From Novosphingobium sp. Gsoil 351 (GTDB lineage Bacteria > Pseudomonadota > Alphaproteobacteria > Sphingomonadales > Sphingomonadaceae), in contig NZ_CP046120.1 in the NCBI RefSeq assembly GCF_009707465.1, positions 3,749,501 to 3,813,500 on the forward strand: a stretch of 64,000 bases of DNA, read 5' to 3'. The translations under genes were made by a program, and so were the position numbers. This document shows, in pieces, positions 27,116 to 39,588 of this stretch (its first letter is position 1; every line of letters begins with the position of its first letter). The notes under the pieces were generated by a model, which worked only from the letters and a program-made list of their open reading frames with translations, made no database searches and was not told the origin of the DNA.

Positions 27116-27836
27116 TCCGTTTTTTTGCGTCCGTTTCCCCGAAGCGCGCAGTCTGACACATCCGTGCGGCCAAGGCCAGCAGTGCGCCGTCGTCCGGCCG
27201 TGCCGCGCTCGCGACGGACGCCCACCCGGAACCTGCCGCCTCCGCGATTCGTGGGCCGAGGCAGGCGAGATCGATGTTGTCGCACGCGATCCGCAAACGC
27301 CCGCACTCGGAAGCGAAATGGCGGGCTGCGGCAGCGGAGTGGAGCAGAACCACAGCGCCTTCGCCCAGCAACCTGGCGCCAGCCTCGCTCAGCGCAAGCG
27401 GCTCGGCTTGGTACACGACCACCGTCTCGACGACCGTGCCTGGCTCTGGAGACAGGGGGACATGCTCGTCTCCGGCGAGGCGGAGAACGCGGCGGCGTCC
27501 ATCGCGTGCGAGCTGGGCGGTCAGATTCTGCAACCCGCCGCTGCCGATTGCCTTGACCTGGAAACCGCCATGGCGTGCGGCATCGGCAGTCGCTTCGCCC
27601 ACGACGTAGGCCGGCAGCGAGGCATATGCGCCAAGTTTGGCCCCGCCGTGCCGCAAAACATTGGCGCTGCCGATCAACAGCGCATCGAAGCCGGTTGCCG
27701 CCGGACCTTCCCATGCCCTGGGAACGATCCGGAACAGCGGTTCGCCATAAGCGGGAAGCGCCAAGGCCTTGGCCGCGGCCAACGTTGCGGCGTTGCCAGG
27801 CTCCGGGCGAAAGACCAGCAGCGGCCTGGGCTTCAC
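27105..27836 (-). CDS. hemD: Uroporphyrinogen-III synthase
   Basis: A 243-residue protein that would close and invert ring D of hydroxymethylbilane to give uroporphyrinogen III. The two-domain fold is visible. LLVFRPEPGNAATLAAAKALAL opens domain 1, GFDALLIGSANVLR is the helix-loop, YVVGEATADAARHGGF opens the second half, and VVLLHSAAAARHFASECG with IACLGPRIAEAAGSGW ends domain 2. Sequence conservation is low in this family, so context matters: the ATG overlaps the hemC stop as ATGA. The product acts directly after HemC in the tetrapyrrole pathway. Confidence 0.9.
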   Translation of the reverse strand: MKPRPLLVFRPEPGNAATLAAAKALALPAYGEPLFRIVPRAWEGPAATGFDALLIGSANVLRHGGAKLGAYASLPAYVVGEATADAARHGGFQVKAIGSGGLQNLTAQLARDGRRRVLRLAGDEHVPLSPEPGTVVETVVVYQAEPLALSEAGARLLGEGAVVLLHSAAAARHFASECGRLRIACDNIDLACLGPRIAEAAGSGWASVASAARPDDGALLALAARMCQTARFGETDAKKRNAG

Positions 27837-28795
27837 CCTCCCGGTCCCGCGAACAGGCGGACGATCTCGGGATCGGCGGCGGACAGCATCTCGCGGGCTA
27901 GCCGCGCCGGACCGTCCGCATCATCCGGCGCAAACCGCACCGATCGTTCGATCCGCGCCGCGCCGTCTTCGCTGAACAGCGCGGCGCGCATGTCGATTCC
28001 GTCGTCGCCATGGCGGCACAGCACCGCCACCGGGCTGTGGCAATTGCCGCCCAAAGCGGCGAGCAGCGCGCGCTCGGCCATTACTTCGGCGCGGCTCGGG
28101 GGATGATCGATCGCGCTGAGCCAAGCGTGTACCTGTAAATCCCGGTCATCCTGTGCTTTTCCAAGGATGGCGCGGCATTCAATCCCAATCGCGCCTTGCG
28201 CGGGGGCGGGCATCCAGTCGTCGCACTCTAGCGGCGTGCCGACCCCGTTCTCGCCCAGCCGCGCCAGCCCCGCGGCGGCGAGCAGGGTGACGTCGGCCTC
28301 GCCCGCGGCCAGCTTGGCGATCCGCGTGGCGACGTTGCCGCGGAAGGTCAGGACCGTCACGTCGGGCCGGGCATGAAGCATCTGAGCGGCGCGGCGCGGG
28401 GCGCTGGTGCCGACCCGCGCACCGGCCGGAATCGCGGCGATCGAGGCAGCGCCGACCAGCACGTCGCGTACGTCCTCGCGCGGCAGGATCGCGGCGATCG
28501 TAAGGAAAGCGGGACGCACGGTCTCGACGTCCTTCATCGAATGCACCGCGGCATCGATCCGGCGCTCGTCGAGCCAGGCGTCGAGTTCCTTGGTCCACAG
28601 CGCCTTGCCGCCGATCTCCGACAGGGGGCGATCCTGCACCCGGTCGCCGCTGGCGATCACCGTTACCAGCTCGACCGCGCTCTCGGGCCAGCCGTGCGCG
28701 GCGCACAACCTTGCCCGGGTTTCCTCCGCCTGAGCGAGCGCGAGCGGGGAGCGGCGGGTGCCGAGGCGGAGCGGGCGGTCGGACGAAGGGGTCAT
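27833..28795 (-). CDS. hemC: Hydroxymethylbilane synthase (porphobilinogen deaminase)
   Basis: A 320-residue enzyme that polymerises four porphobilinogens on a dipyrromethane cofactor. The start [21 protein letters not shown] is the family signature. VHSMKDV and [17 protein letters not shown] hold the substrate-binding Arg residues, [13 protein letters not shown] follows, and the cofactor Cys lies in [11 protein letters not shown]. Length and order are normal. It is the first gene of hemC-hemD-mitofilin-like and is divergent from tsaD, with about 45 bases between the two starts, so the promoters overlap. Confidence 0.95.
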   Translation of the reverse strand: MTPSSDRPLRLGTRRSPLALAQAEETRARLCAAHGWPESAVELVTVIASGDRVQDRPLSEIGGKALWTKELDAWLDERRIDAAVHSMKDVETVRPAFLTIAAILPREDVRDVLVGAASIAAIPAGARVGTSAPRRAAQMLHARPDVTVLTFRGNVATRIAKLAAGEADVTLLAAAGLARLGENGVGTPLECDDWMPAPAQGAIGIECRAILGKAQDDRDLQVHAWLSAIDHPPSRAEVMAERALLAALGGNCHSPVAVLCRHGDDGIDMRAALFSEDGAARIERSVRFAPDDADGPARLAREMLSAADPEIVRLFAGPGG

Positions 28796-28840
28796 GCGCG
28801 GGTTGTGCTAATGGCCATTTCCGTTCAGGGAAAGGGCGCA

Positions 28841-29890
28841 ATGGCGCTGATCCTCGGGATAGAATCGAGCTGCGACGAGACTGCGGCGGCGATCGTCGAT
28901 ACGTCCGCGCCGACGCTTGAACACCGCATCCTTGCCCAGCACATTGCCTCGCAGGACGAGGCGCACCGCCCCTATGGCGGGGTGGTTCCCGAAATCGCAG
29001 CGCGGGCGCATGTCGAGAAGCTCGCTCCGTTGATCGCGGCGACGCTGGCCGATGCAGGGCTCGACCTGTCCGACATGGACGCCATCGCGGCGACCGCAGG
29101 GCCGGGGCTGATCGGCGGGGTGATGGTCGGGCTGGTCACGGCCAAGGCGCTGGCAATGGCTGGAGACAAGCCGCTGCTCGCGGTCAACCATCTCGAAGGC
29201 CACGCCCTGTCGCCGCGGCTGGCCGATCCGGCGCTCGCCTATCCCTATTGTCTGCTGCTGGTTTCGGGCGGGCATTGCCAAGTGCTCGAGGTCCGTGGGG
29301 TGGGAGACTATCGCAGGTTGGCGACCACGATCGACGATGCCCTGGGAGAAGCGTTCGACAAGACCGCCAAGCTGCTGGGCCTTGGCTATCCCGGCGGGCC
29401 GGCGGTGGAGAAGCTGGCGAGGCAAGGGAACCCTCGCGCGATCAGATTTCCCCGGCCACTGGTGGGCTCGGGCGACGCCAACTTCTCGTTCGCCGGGCTC
29501 AAGAGCGCTGTGGCGCGGATCGTGCAGGGCGGTGGAGAGGACCCTGCCGACGTCGCCGCCTCGTTCCAGCAGGCCGCAATCGATTGCGTGGTGGATCGCA
29601 CGCGCATCGCGCTGGGCGGCCTTTCCGGGATGAGCGCGCTGGTCGTCGCCGGCGGGGTCGCCGCCAATGCTGCCATCCGCGTCGCGCTCGAAGGGCTCGC
29701 GGCGGAGCACGGCCTGCGATTCGTCGCACCGCCGCCCGCCCTGTGCACCGACAACGCGGCGATGATCGCCTGGGCTGGGGGCGAGCGGCTGGCAGCGGGA
29801 TACGCCGATCCGCTCGACGCCATGGCTCGCCCGCGCTGGCCGCTCGACCCGACCGCCGAGGCGGTGCGCGGCGCAGGGGTCAAGGCATGA
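28841..29890 (+). CDS. tsaD: tRNA N6-adenosine threonylcarbamoyltransferase
   Basis: A 349-residue TsaD/Kae1/Qri7 protein that, with TsaB and TsaE, transfers threonylcarbamoyl to A37 of ANN-decoding tRNAs. The start [17 protein letters not shown] is diagnostic. The metal-binding motif is HLEGH ([13 protein letters not shown]), and the phosphate loops are [10 protein letters not shown] and [13 protein letters not shown]. The ATG at 28841, behind GGGAAAGGGCGCA, is preferred over the ATG at 28811. gpsA starts inside its stop codon (ATGA), and the same order tsaD-gpsA is common in alphaproteobacteria. Confidence 0.96.
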   Translation: MALILGIESSCDETAAAIVDTSAPTLEHRILAQHIASQDEAHRPYGGVVPEIAARAHVEKLAPLIAATLADAGLDLSDMDAIAATAGPGLIGGVMVGLVTAKALAMAGDKPLLAVNHLEGHALSPRLADPALAYPYCLLLVSGGHCQVLEVRGVGDYRRLATTIDDALGEAFDKTAKLLGLGYPGGPAVEKLARQGNPRAIRFPRPLVGSGDANFSFAGLKSAVARIVQGGGEDPADVAASFQQAAIDCVVDRTRIALGGLSGMSALVVAGGVAANAAIRVALEGLAAEHGLRFVAPPPALCTDNAAMIAWAGGERLAAGYADPLDAMARPRWPLDPTAEAVRGAGVKA

Positions 29891-30882
29891 GTGCGGCCCT
29901 GGGGGTCGTCGGAGCGGGAGCGTGGGGCACGGCGCTGGCACAGATGCTCGCGCAAGACGGCACCGATGTGCTGCTCTGGGCGCGCGAGCCCGAGGTGGTC
30001 GCGGCGATCAATGCCGAGCACCGCAATCCCGTGTTCCTGCCAAGCGCGAGCCTGTCGCGAAGCATCGTCGCGACGGGCAATCTGGGCGACCTCGCCGATA
30101 CCCCGACCGTTCTGTTGGTGACCCCCGCGCAACATCTCGGCCGCATCCTCGCCGAGCTGCCGCGCACGGAGGAATGCGACCTGGTGCTGTGCTCGAAGGG
30201 GATCGAAGCGGGCAGCGGACGCCTGATGGCCCAGGTTGCGCACGATGCCGCGCCCGATTGCCGCCTGGCAGTGCTCTCCGGCCCGACTTTCGCGCACGAA
30301 GTCGCCGCCGGGCTACCGACTGCGGTGACGCTGGCCTGTGCGGGAGGCGAGGAGCAGTGGGGGCGGCTGTCGGTCGCCATGGCCCGGCCCTCGTTCCGGC
30401 TCTATTATTCCGATGACGTCACCGGCGCGGAGATCGGCGGCGCGGTCAAGAACGTGCTGGCGATCGCCTGCGGGGTGGTGGACGGGCTCCAGCTCGGCCA
30501 GAACGCGCGCGCGGCGCTGATCAGCCGCGGCTTTGCCGAAATGCTGCGTTTCGGGCTGGTTTTGGGGGCGCGGGCGGAGACGCTTTCGGGGTTGAGCGGG
30601 CTGGGCGATCTGGTTCTGACCTGCTCGTCGACCGCGAGCCGCAACTATTCGCTGGGCAAGGCGCTGGGCGAGGGCGCGGCGACGGCCGACGTCCTGGCCA
30701 ACCGCAGCACGGTGGCCGAGGGCGCGCACACCGCGCCGGTGCTCGCCGGAATCGCCGTCGATCGGGGGATCGACATGCCGATCGTCGCCGGGGTCTGCGC
30801 GCTGCTCAAGGGTGAAGCACCCGCGCGCGAGGTCGTGGCCCGCCTGCTCGCCCGTCCGTTGCGCGCCGAACGGGGCGATTGA
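29887..30882 (+). CDS. gpsA: Glycerol-3-phosphate dehydrogenase [NAD(P)+]
   Basis: A 331-residue enzyme that makes sn-glycerol-3-phosphate from dihydroxyacetone phosphate for phospholipid synthesis. The NAD(P)-binding loop is [14 protein letters not shown]. The motifs [27 protein letters not shown] and the catalytic Lys in [13 protein letters not shown] are present, followed by [22 protein letters not shown]. It starts within the tsaD stop codon, and its own stop overlaps the TTG start of the flippase gene, so the three genes form one operon. Confidence 0.96.
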   Translation: MSAALGVVGAGAWGTALAQMLAQDGTDVLLWAREPEVVAAINAEHRNPVFLPSASLSRSIVATGNLGDLADTPTVLLVTPAQHLGRILAELPRTEECDLVLCSKGIEAGSGRLMAQVAHDAAPDCRLAVLSGPTFAHEVAAGLPTAVTLACAGGEEQWGRLSVAMARPSFRLYYSDDVTGAEIGGAVKNVLAIACGVVDGLQLGQNARAALISRGFAEMLRFGLVLGARAETLSGLSGLGDLVLTCSSTASRNYSLGKALGEGAATADVLANRSTVAEGAHTAPVLAGIAVDRGIDMPIVAGVCALLKGEAPAREVVARLLARPLRAERGD

Positions 30883-32382
30883 GCTTGGTCGAGACGCCCC
30901 AGGCTTCCGGTCCGCCTGTCCCCGGTTCCACCGACATCGCCGCGCTGGCCAAGGGTGGGCGCACGAACTTCCTCGGCTTCCTGTTGCGCCTGGCGGCGCG
31001 CCTGCCGTTCCTGTTCATCGCCGGGCGGCTCTACGGCAAGGAAAACCTCGGCCGTTTTGCATCAGCGGTCGTCGCAGTGGAAATCGCCGCGCAGATCGCC
31101 ACCCTTGGCCAGAAACGTGGGTTGGCCCAGCTGCTTCAGAAGGACGATCGCGCGGCCGCCTGCATCGTCGCTGACGGACTGTTCGTGAGCCTGGGCGTCT
31201 CACTTGCACTGGCCGCGCTGCTTTACGCCTTTCCGGTGGTGCTGTTTCCCAGCGGTACGGTCGATCCGATCGAGCGGCTGCTGCCGCTGGTGATCTTCCC
31301 GATCGCGGCCGGCGACATTGCGCTGGCCGCGCTGGCGTTCCGCTATGACATCGCCACTACCGTCCGCGCGCGTTCGTTGGTCGAGCCGTGGGTGCTGTCG
31401 ATCGCGGCGGGGACCTTGTGGTTTGTGATCCCGCAAACCGGGATGGTCGCGGCCTATTTCCTGTCGATCACCGCGGCGATGCTGGTGGCGATGGTCGCGC
31501 TGGTCAAAAGCTATGGCATGCCCCGCGACTGGCAGCCGCATCCGCTTATCCTCGGCCGCCAGGCGCTGCTCAACTTGCCGATCGCCGGGGCCGATCTGGT
31601 CGAATCCGGAACCCGCAAGATCGACATCCTGTTGCTCGGCATGCTGACCAACCCGTCGATCGTCGGGGTCTATTGGGCCGCGCAGCAGGTCGCCAGCCTG
31701 CCGCAGAAGCTCAAGACGAGTTTCGAGCCGATCCTGGGGCCGGTGATCACCAGCAGCCTGAAGACCAAGGATTACGGGGCCATCGCAAAGCAGGTTTGCC
31801 AGGTAGGTTTCTGGATCACCGCCGCGCAGGCGGGAATCGCCCTGGCCTTGGGAATCCCCGGCGTGGGCGTGATGGGCCTCGTCGGTCGGGATTTCGTCGG
31901 CGGGACCGGCGCGCTCAACCTGCTGCTCGCGGCCGAAGTGGCCGCAGCCACCGCGGTGGTTGCCGAAGCCGCGCTGATCTATGTCGCGCCCGTCCGCAAT
32001 CTGGCAATCTCGATCATAGCCATCGTGATCCAGGCGGGCCTGACCGTGCTGCTGATCGACGCCGCCGAACTTTGGTCGCTGCCCCCCGTTGTACAAGGCC
32101 GCCGCGGCCGCAGGTGCGTTGTTCGTCGCGCTGGCGTTCTCGTCGGTCGCCAAGGCCTTGTTGTTGCGCGGCATTCTCCAACACTCGATCACCAACTGGC
32201 GCTGGGCGCTGATCTGGGCGACGGTCCCGGCGGTGCTGGTCGGTTGGGTCGTTACGCGCCTGCCCGAGTGGGCCGAGCTCATTTTCGGCATCCCCGCGAT
32301 CCTGTTGGCCTATGGCGTGGTGATCTGGCGGCGCGGCTTCGGTCCCGAGGACCGGGTGCTGTTCAAGCGCGCCAAGGGCTGA
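30879..32382 (+). CDS. Polysaccharide/lipopolysaccharide flippase-like membrane protein, frameshifted
   Basis: About 500 residues of polytopic membrane protein of the MATE/Wzx-like (MVF) type. It has an N-terminal GGRTNFLGFLLRLAARLPFLFIAGRLYGKENLGRFASA motif and about 12 hydrophobic helices. The family moves lipid-linked sugars across the inner membrane. The frame breaks in a 6-C run at 32082-32087, and dropping one C joins SLPP directly to LYKAAAAAGALFVALAFS and the C terminus ending at 32382. The start is a TTG overlapping the gpsA stop. The break is likely an error. The exact substrate is unknown. Confidence 0.8.
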
Positions 32383-32479
32383 ACCGCGCAACGGTTCGTC
32401 GCGGCTGAGCACCATTCAGTCGGCATTCACGGGCAAAACCGTGTCTTCCCGTTCGTCACGTTCGGGAAGGGACAGACCG

Positions 32480-34262
32480 ATGCGAATCGCGCCAATCGTA
32501 TCCACCACCCTGCTTGCCGTTATCCTGGCGAGCTGCGCCACGCGATCGTCGAACAACGACAGGATCGTCATGACCGGAGACAAGGCGGGCGAGGGCGAGG
32601 TGGCCGGCAACGAGCCACTGCCGCCGCTCCCATCGCCGGCACCTCCCCCTCCGCCAGTCTACGCCGCCGATGCGAGTGCGAACATGGTCGTCTCCGGGCA
32701 GGCGCAGGTCCAGCCGAACCTGCAATCCGCCCCGGTTACAGTCACCGCGCAGAAAGTCGCGCGCGATTTCCGCGCCGAGCGCGGCAGCAAGCTGGCCCTG
32801 CCCACTCCCGCCTATGTTCCCTCGGTCGTCGTTCCGGCCAACCCTGGCCGAGAGCGCTATGACGGCAGGACGGTGTCGCCGGTCCATCTCGCCGCTTCCG
32901 ATCCGGTTTCGACTTTCTCCGTCGATGTCGATACCGGCGCCTACGCCAACAGCCGCCGCTTCCTCAGCCAGGGTCAGCTGCCCCCGGCGGACGCGGTGCG
33001 CACTGAGGAACTGGTCAACTACTTCCGCTACGATTATCCGCTGCCCGCCACGCGCGAGACGCCGTTCAGCGTGACCACCGATGTCGCTGCAACGCCGTGG
33101 AACCCGGCCACCCGGCTGCTGCGCATCGGCCTTCGCGGGTATGACCTGCCGCGCAGTGCGCGTCCGCCCGCCAACCTCGTGTTCCTGGTCGATGTCTCGG
33201 GATCGATGGGCGAGCCCGAGAAGTTGCCGCTGGTCAAGACCGCGCTGGCTGGGCTTGCCGACCAGATCGGTCCGCAAGACAAGGTCTCGATCGTCGTTTA
33301 CGCGGGGGCGGCCGGACTGGTGCTCCCGGCGACCGGTGACAAGCGCGAGATCGTTTCCGCGCTCGACCGGCTCTCGGCGGGCGGATCGACCGCTGGCGGG
33401 GCCGGGCTTCAGCTCGCCTACCAGGTGGCGCGCGACAACTTCATCAAAGGCGGAGTCAACCGCATCCTCCTTGCCACTGACGGCGACTTCAACGTCGGGG
33501 TCAGCGACAGCAAGGCGCTGATCGCGATGGTGGAGAAGGAGCGCGATGCGGGCGTCACCCTGACCACGCTCGGCTTCGGGCAGGGCAACTACAACGAGGC
33601 GATGATGGAGCAGGTCGCCGACCACGGCAACGGCAACTACGCCTATATCGATAGTGCGCTCGAGGCGCGCAAAGTGCTGGCCGAGCAGATGAGCTCGACG
33701 CTTGTTCACGATCGCCAAGGACGTGAAAATCCAGGTCGAGTTCAATCCGGCCGCCGTCGCGCAATACCGCCTGCTCGGGTACGAAAACCGCGCGCTCCGC
33801 GAGGAGGATTTCAACAACGACAAGGTCGATGCGGGCGACATTGGTGCCGGGCACCAGGTGACCGCGATCTACGAGATCGTGCCACGCGGCGCCCAAGGCT
33901 GGCTCGACCCGCATCGCTATTCTGATCCGGGAAATAGATTTGAAGCGAAACCGCGCGAACTGGCCTTCGTCAAGCTGCGCTACAAGTTGCCTGACGACAC
34001 CACCTCGAAGCTGATCGAACGCGCGGTTCCGGCGGCTCTGTTGGCCAGCGCCGGAGCTCCGCGGGGCGACATGGCCTTCGCCACCGCAGTCGCCGCGTTC
34101 GGGCAGAAGCTGCGCGGCGATCCGCTGCTGGGCAACCTGACCTATGCCGGAATCGCCGCGCTCGCCGATGGTCAGCGCGACTATTACCGGCAGGAGTTCG
34201 CCAAGCTGGTCGGCATCGCCGGATCGCTGGATACCCGCGGCAACGATGTCGCGGTGCGCTGA
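32480..34262 (+). CDS. YfbK-like von Willebrand factor A lipoprotein, frameshifted
   Basis: Restored length is about 593 residues. The ATG at 32480 follows GGGAAGGGACAG. The N terminus is a lipoprotein signal with lipobox LASC, then a Pro-rich linker (PLPPLPSPAPPPPPVYA). The vWF N-terminal domain (FSVDVDTGAYANSRRFLSQGQLPP) precedes the vWA domain with MIDAS motif DVSGSMG. The C-terminal DUF3520-like part is found after a frameshift near 33702, where one extra T in GCTTGTTC splits STL/FTIAKDVKIQVEFNP. Members are surface or periplasmic lipoproteins; metal-dependent adhesion or complex assembly is inferred. The gene is probably intact in the organism. Confidence 0.82.
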
Positions 34263-34290
34263 CCGGCGAACGGCGTTTTGAACCAGAACC

Positions 34291-34353
34291 CGCTCATGTC
34301 GAGCGAAGTCGATCCATGGCGCGCAGACGTCTCGACTTCGCTCGACATGAGCG
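34291..34353. repeat. Perfect 22-base inverted repeat (hairpin) between genes
   Basis: Arms at 34291-34312 and 34332-34353 are perfect reverse complements (CGCTCATGTCGAGCGAAGTC...) with a 19-base loop. The hairpin lies between the vWA gene stop and the HhH gene. It could terminate transcription, although no T-run follows, or be a dispersed intergenic repeat of the REP type. Confidence 0.7.
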
Positions 34354-34402
34354 GAGGTTGTTGCTTGAAGGCCGGTGACAATTACAGGTGGCGGACAGAA
34401 CG

Positions 34403-34909
34403 ATGCCTCAGTTGAGTTCGAGCGAAGCGCTGATCCTCGGCGCGATACTCGCGTTGGTGCTGCTGGTCGCGTGGCGGCTGCTGCGGCGCAAGCCAGAGCG
34501 GGTGCGCGCCGATACGGCCGACGTTCTCACCCCCGGATCCGCCCCCGCCGCGCGCAACACGTTGCTGGTCGATGCGCCGCCCGTGGTCGTATCGCCACCT
34601 GCAGCCGAGCTCTTGGGCGGGGTGGCCGAAGTGGTCGCCGCGGCGGTGACTTCCGCTGAAGCGGCCGGCGATGGCGACGACCTGACCCGGATCAAGGGAC
34701 TCGGACCCAAGATCGCCACGCTGCTGCGCAGCCTGGGCGTCACCCGGTTCGACCAGATCGCGGCATGGGGCGAGGCGGACATCGCCCGGATCGATCCCCA
34801 ATTGGGCGCCTTCCAGGGCCGCATCGCGCGCGACAACTGGGTCGAGCAGGCGGGCTATCTGGCCGCGGGCGATGTGGCGGGGTTCGAAGCACGGTTCGGC
34901 AAGGTCTGA
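34403..34909 (+). CDS. Membrane-anchored helix-hairpin-helix protein
   Basis: A protein of 168 residues from the ATG at 34403; a GTG at 34388 is possible. An N-terminal transmembrane helix (ALILGAILALVLLVAWRLL) is followed by a low-complexity linker. The C-terminal domain reads DDLTRIKGLGPKIATLLRSLGVTRFDQIAAWGEADIARID, the double helix-hairpin-helix seen in proteins related to the ribosomal L21/NADH-quinone-subunit-associated HhH family. That domain normally binds DNA or mediates protein contacts. Function unknown. Its last 55 bases overlap the end of the convergent lipoprotein gene. Confidence 0.75.
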   Translation: MPQLSSSEALILGAILALVLLVAWRLLRRKPERVRADTADVLTPGSAPAARNTLLVDAPPVVVSPPAAELLGGVAEVVAAAVTSAEAAGDGDDLTRIKGLGPKIATLLRSLGVTRFDQIAAWGEADIARIDPQLGAFQGRIARDNWVEQAGYLAAGDVAGFEARFGKV

Positions 34910-35435
34910 GCCGCGGCGGAAACGCATTCGCTCACCACCGCCCCCGCCACGCCCATCGGCGGGAGAATCAGTTCGCCGCCCCCCGGCACGGTGGCCTTGA
35001 GCCCTGCGCCGAGCAGCACCTCGGCCCGCGGATCGGCGGCGTCGAGAATGCCGCGCCAGACATACCCCTGCTTGCCGATCTTCACCGCGCTCACCGGTAA
35101 GCGCAAAATGCCTTTCGATCCCTGGATCGCGAACAGCGCCTGTGCTCCCTTGTCGGCGGCCGCGAACCGCACGATCAACAGCCGGGCGGCGTGCTTCTCC
35201 CACCCCTCGCACGAGATCGCGAGCAGGGCCGGGGCGTCGGCCGGACCGAACCACGCCGCCCTGGCCGACTGCGCATGGGTCCAGCCGGCAGGACCCGTCG
35301 CCACTGGCGCTTTGGCGGCAGCCGACACCGTCGCCAACGGAACGCGGATCGGCTCATCCTTGCCCGCATTGCCCTTGCCGCAGTCGGCAAGAGCGAGCGA
35401 CGTCAGAACGGCGGCACAGGCCAACGCTCGCGCGA

Positions 35436-35448
<13 letters not shown>
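34855..35448 (-). CDS. Putative lipoprotein, unknown
   Basis: A 197-residue protein with signal peptide [19 protein letters not shown], whose lipobox LADC predicts a lipidated Cys. The mature part contains [17 protein letters not shown] and [24 protein letters not shown], a beta-rich pattern seen in a conserved family of proteobacterial outer-membrane-associated proteins. No function is recognised. It begins inside the last codons of uvrB (13-base overlap), so it is probably expressed with it. The C-terminal ~18 codons overlap the convergent HhH gene. Confidence 0.7.
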
Positions 35449-37631
<2,183 letters not shown>

Positions 37632-37939
37632 GCCGGCGATATGGGCGTTCCGCGTTGGTTCCGCAATCTTCCACGGCGCTGGACGCCAAACGGCGTGCGA
37701 AACTCTGTGACCTTTGCAGGATTTGTTCCGCAATAAACCCCTGTTTCAGAGGCTTTTTTGCCGGGAACCGCGTTGTCCGGCGAGACCGGAGTTGTGACCA
37801 TTCGCGGTGCGCTGGCTGGAGAGGCGGCGCGCTCGTCCGGCCAGCCCAAGCGGGCCTCGATGCACCAATGCCGACGATGGGAAAGAGCGGCGGCGACCCT
37901 GCGCGCAATCGGCGGCCGTAGGAAAGTAGAATCCTTGCG
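37632..37939. other. Intergenic region upstream of uvrB
   Basis: About 300 bases between the sugar-dehydrogenase stop and the uvrB start. No gene has good support. It contains a small hairpin (37738-37759) and presumably the uvrB promoter on the minus strand. I did not identify a LexA box. Confidence 0.45.
37738..37759 (+). terminator. Possible bidirectional hairpin terminator
   Basis: CCCCTG-TTT-CAGAGG forms a 6-bp stem with one G-T pair, followed by CTTTTTT on the plus strand and TTTATT on the minus strand. On the minus strand it lies about 180 bases after the sugar-dehydrogenase stop and before uvrB, and would separate those two transcripts. The stem is short. Confidence 0.35.
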
Positions 37940-39470
37940 CTAGGCCCCCTCGATCACGAAAATCTCGCCGTCGTAATCGACGATGTAGAGGTTTCGCCGT
38001 TGGTCCTGGCCAAAGCTCGCGATGTTGCCGATTGCCCCGGCGTCGGGGGTGAAATCGGCGTTGCGCAGGGTGAAGCTGGAGGCCGCGAACGTCTGCCCGA
38101 ACACCAGGCTGGTCGCGGGGATGCTCCACAAACGGCCGCGGACGAAGTCGCCGAAAATGTATTGGCCCTGCAAGCTCTCGACCGGGCCGCGATAGACATA
38201 CCCCCCGGTGACCGAATCGCCCTGCACGGGCCCCGTGCCATGGGCGTATTCGGCGACCGGAGGAACGGCATTTGGCGGCGGCGTGCCGTTGAACGTGCGC
38301 GTGCCCTCGAGCCGCGCCCAGCCGAAGTCGAGGCCCGGGCGGTTGGGCGGAATCAGGTCGATCTCCTCGATCGCGGCCTGGCCGACATCGCCGAGATAGA
38401 GGTTGCCGGTGGCGGGATCGAAGCTGTTGCGGAACGGATTGCGCAAGCCAAACGCGTAGACCTCGGGCGCGCCGCCGCTGGTGGCGAATGGGTTGCTAGC
38501 GGGGATGGCATAGTCGCGCGCCGGATCGGCCGGGAAAGCGTCCGAAGCGACGTCGATCCTCAGCATCTTGCCGAGCAGCGAGGCGGTGTTCTGCGCGTTG
38601 TTTTGCGGATCGCCGCCGCTGCCGCCGTCTCCGCTGGCGATGTAGAGGAAACCGTCGGGGCCGAACTCGATCCATCCGCCATTGTGGTTGGCGAAGGGCT
38701 GGGCGAAGGTCAGGATCAAATCTGCGGTCGCCGGGTCGGCCTGATCGCGGTTGGCGGCAAACGTACGGTAGCGGCGGACCTCGGTGTCGCCCGCCAGGTT
38801 GGTCAGATAGACGAAGAATGTCCCGCTGCTCGCGAAGTCTGGCGCGAGTGCCAGCCCGATCAGACCGCGCTCGCCGTCGCTGCTGATCGTCCCGCGGATA
38901 TCGAGGAACGGGGTTGCCGCGATCGCACCGGTTGCGGGATCGAGGATGCGGATGCGACCGGCCTGCTCCACCACCAGCACTCGTCCCGAATTGTCGGGAA
39001 TGCCGGCCAGATAGAGCGGCTGGACGAAGCCCGTTCCCGCACGCCGCACCCGGAAGGTGCCGCCCCCGGCGTCGGTCACGGTCACCGCGACGTCGAGCGT
39101 CGTCTGGGCGCGGCCATCCGAGACGCTGAGCTGGAGGCGGTAGACGTTGTCGCGGTCGGAATCCGCCGGCGCCTCGAAATCGGGCGGGGTACGGAACGCG
39201 AGTTGTCCGCCCGACGACAGGGTGAACTGGGCGGCGTCGGCCCCGCCGGCGATGGCGAACGTCAGGGGGACCGTTTTGCGCATCGCTGGCGGCGGCGGTG
39301 TAGACCGCGCCGGCGGTATTTTCGAGCACGGTGACGCTCGCCGCCGAGGTAAAGGTGGGCGCGGTGTTGGCGGGCAGCGCAGGTGGCGCGCTTCCGCCTC
39401 CGCCGCATCCGGCCAGGGCGGTCGTCGCGATCAGGGCTACGTGGCGGACGAGAGTGGTGGCGGTCGTCAT
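37940..39470 (-). CDS. PQQ-type sugar dehydrogenase lipoprotein with cadherin-like N-terminal domain, frameshifted
   Basis: Restored length is 509 residues. The ATG at 39470 follows GGAG. The signal has lipobox LAGC and a Gly-rich linker, then a cadherin-like repeat (NTAPTFTSAASVTVLENTAG... PPDFEAPADSDRDNVYRLQLSVSD). The main domain is a soluble glucose/sorbosone dehydrogenase-type beta-propeller, with AGIPDNSGRVLVVEQAGRI, GLIGLALAPDFASSGTFFVY, NHNGGWIEFGPDGFLYIASGDGG and PEVYAFGLRNPFRNSFDP. These oxidise sugars or polyols with PQQ in the periplasm. The frame breaks at a 5-G run (39264-39268), and one base less joins DAQNGPLTFAIAGG. It is probably an error. Confidence 0.85.
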
Positions 39471-39588
39471 CGTGCGCTCCATCGCCCCGCTCGGACGTCA
39501 GCGTAGCCGCTTCCAACCGAACCGAAAAGACTCTAGCCTGCTTCGCGACGGACGCTGCGCGCTATGCCCGGCGAAGGGAGAAATGTTG

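Noticed and set aside
28373..28840. Upstream extension of tsaD to 505 residues
   Set aside because: The extension is antisense to hemC; the ATG at 28841 has a good ribosome binding site and gives the family length.
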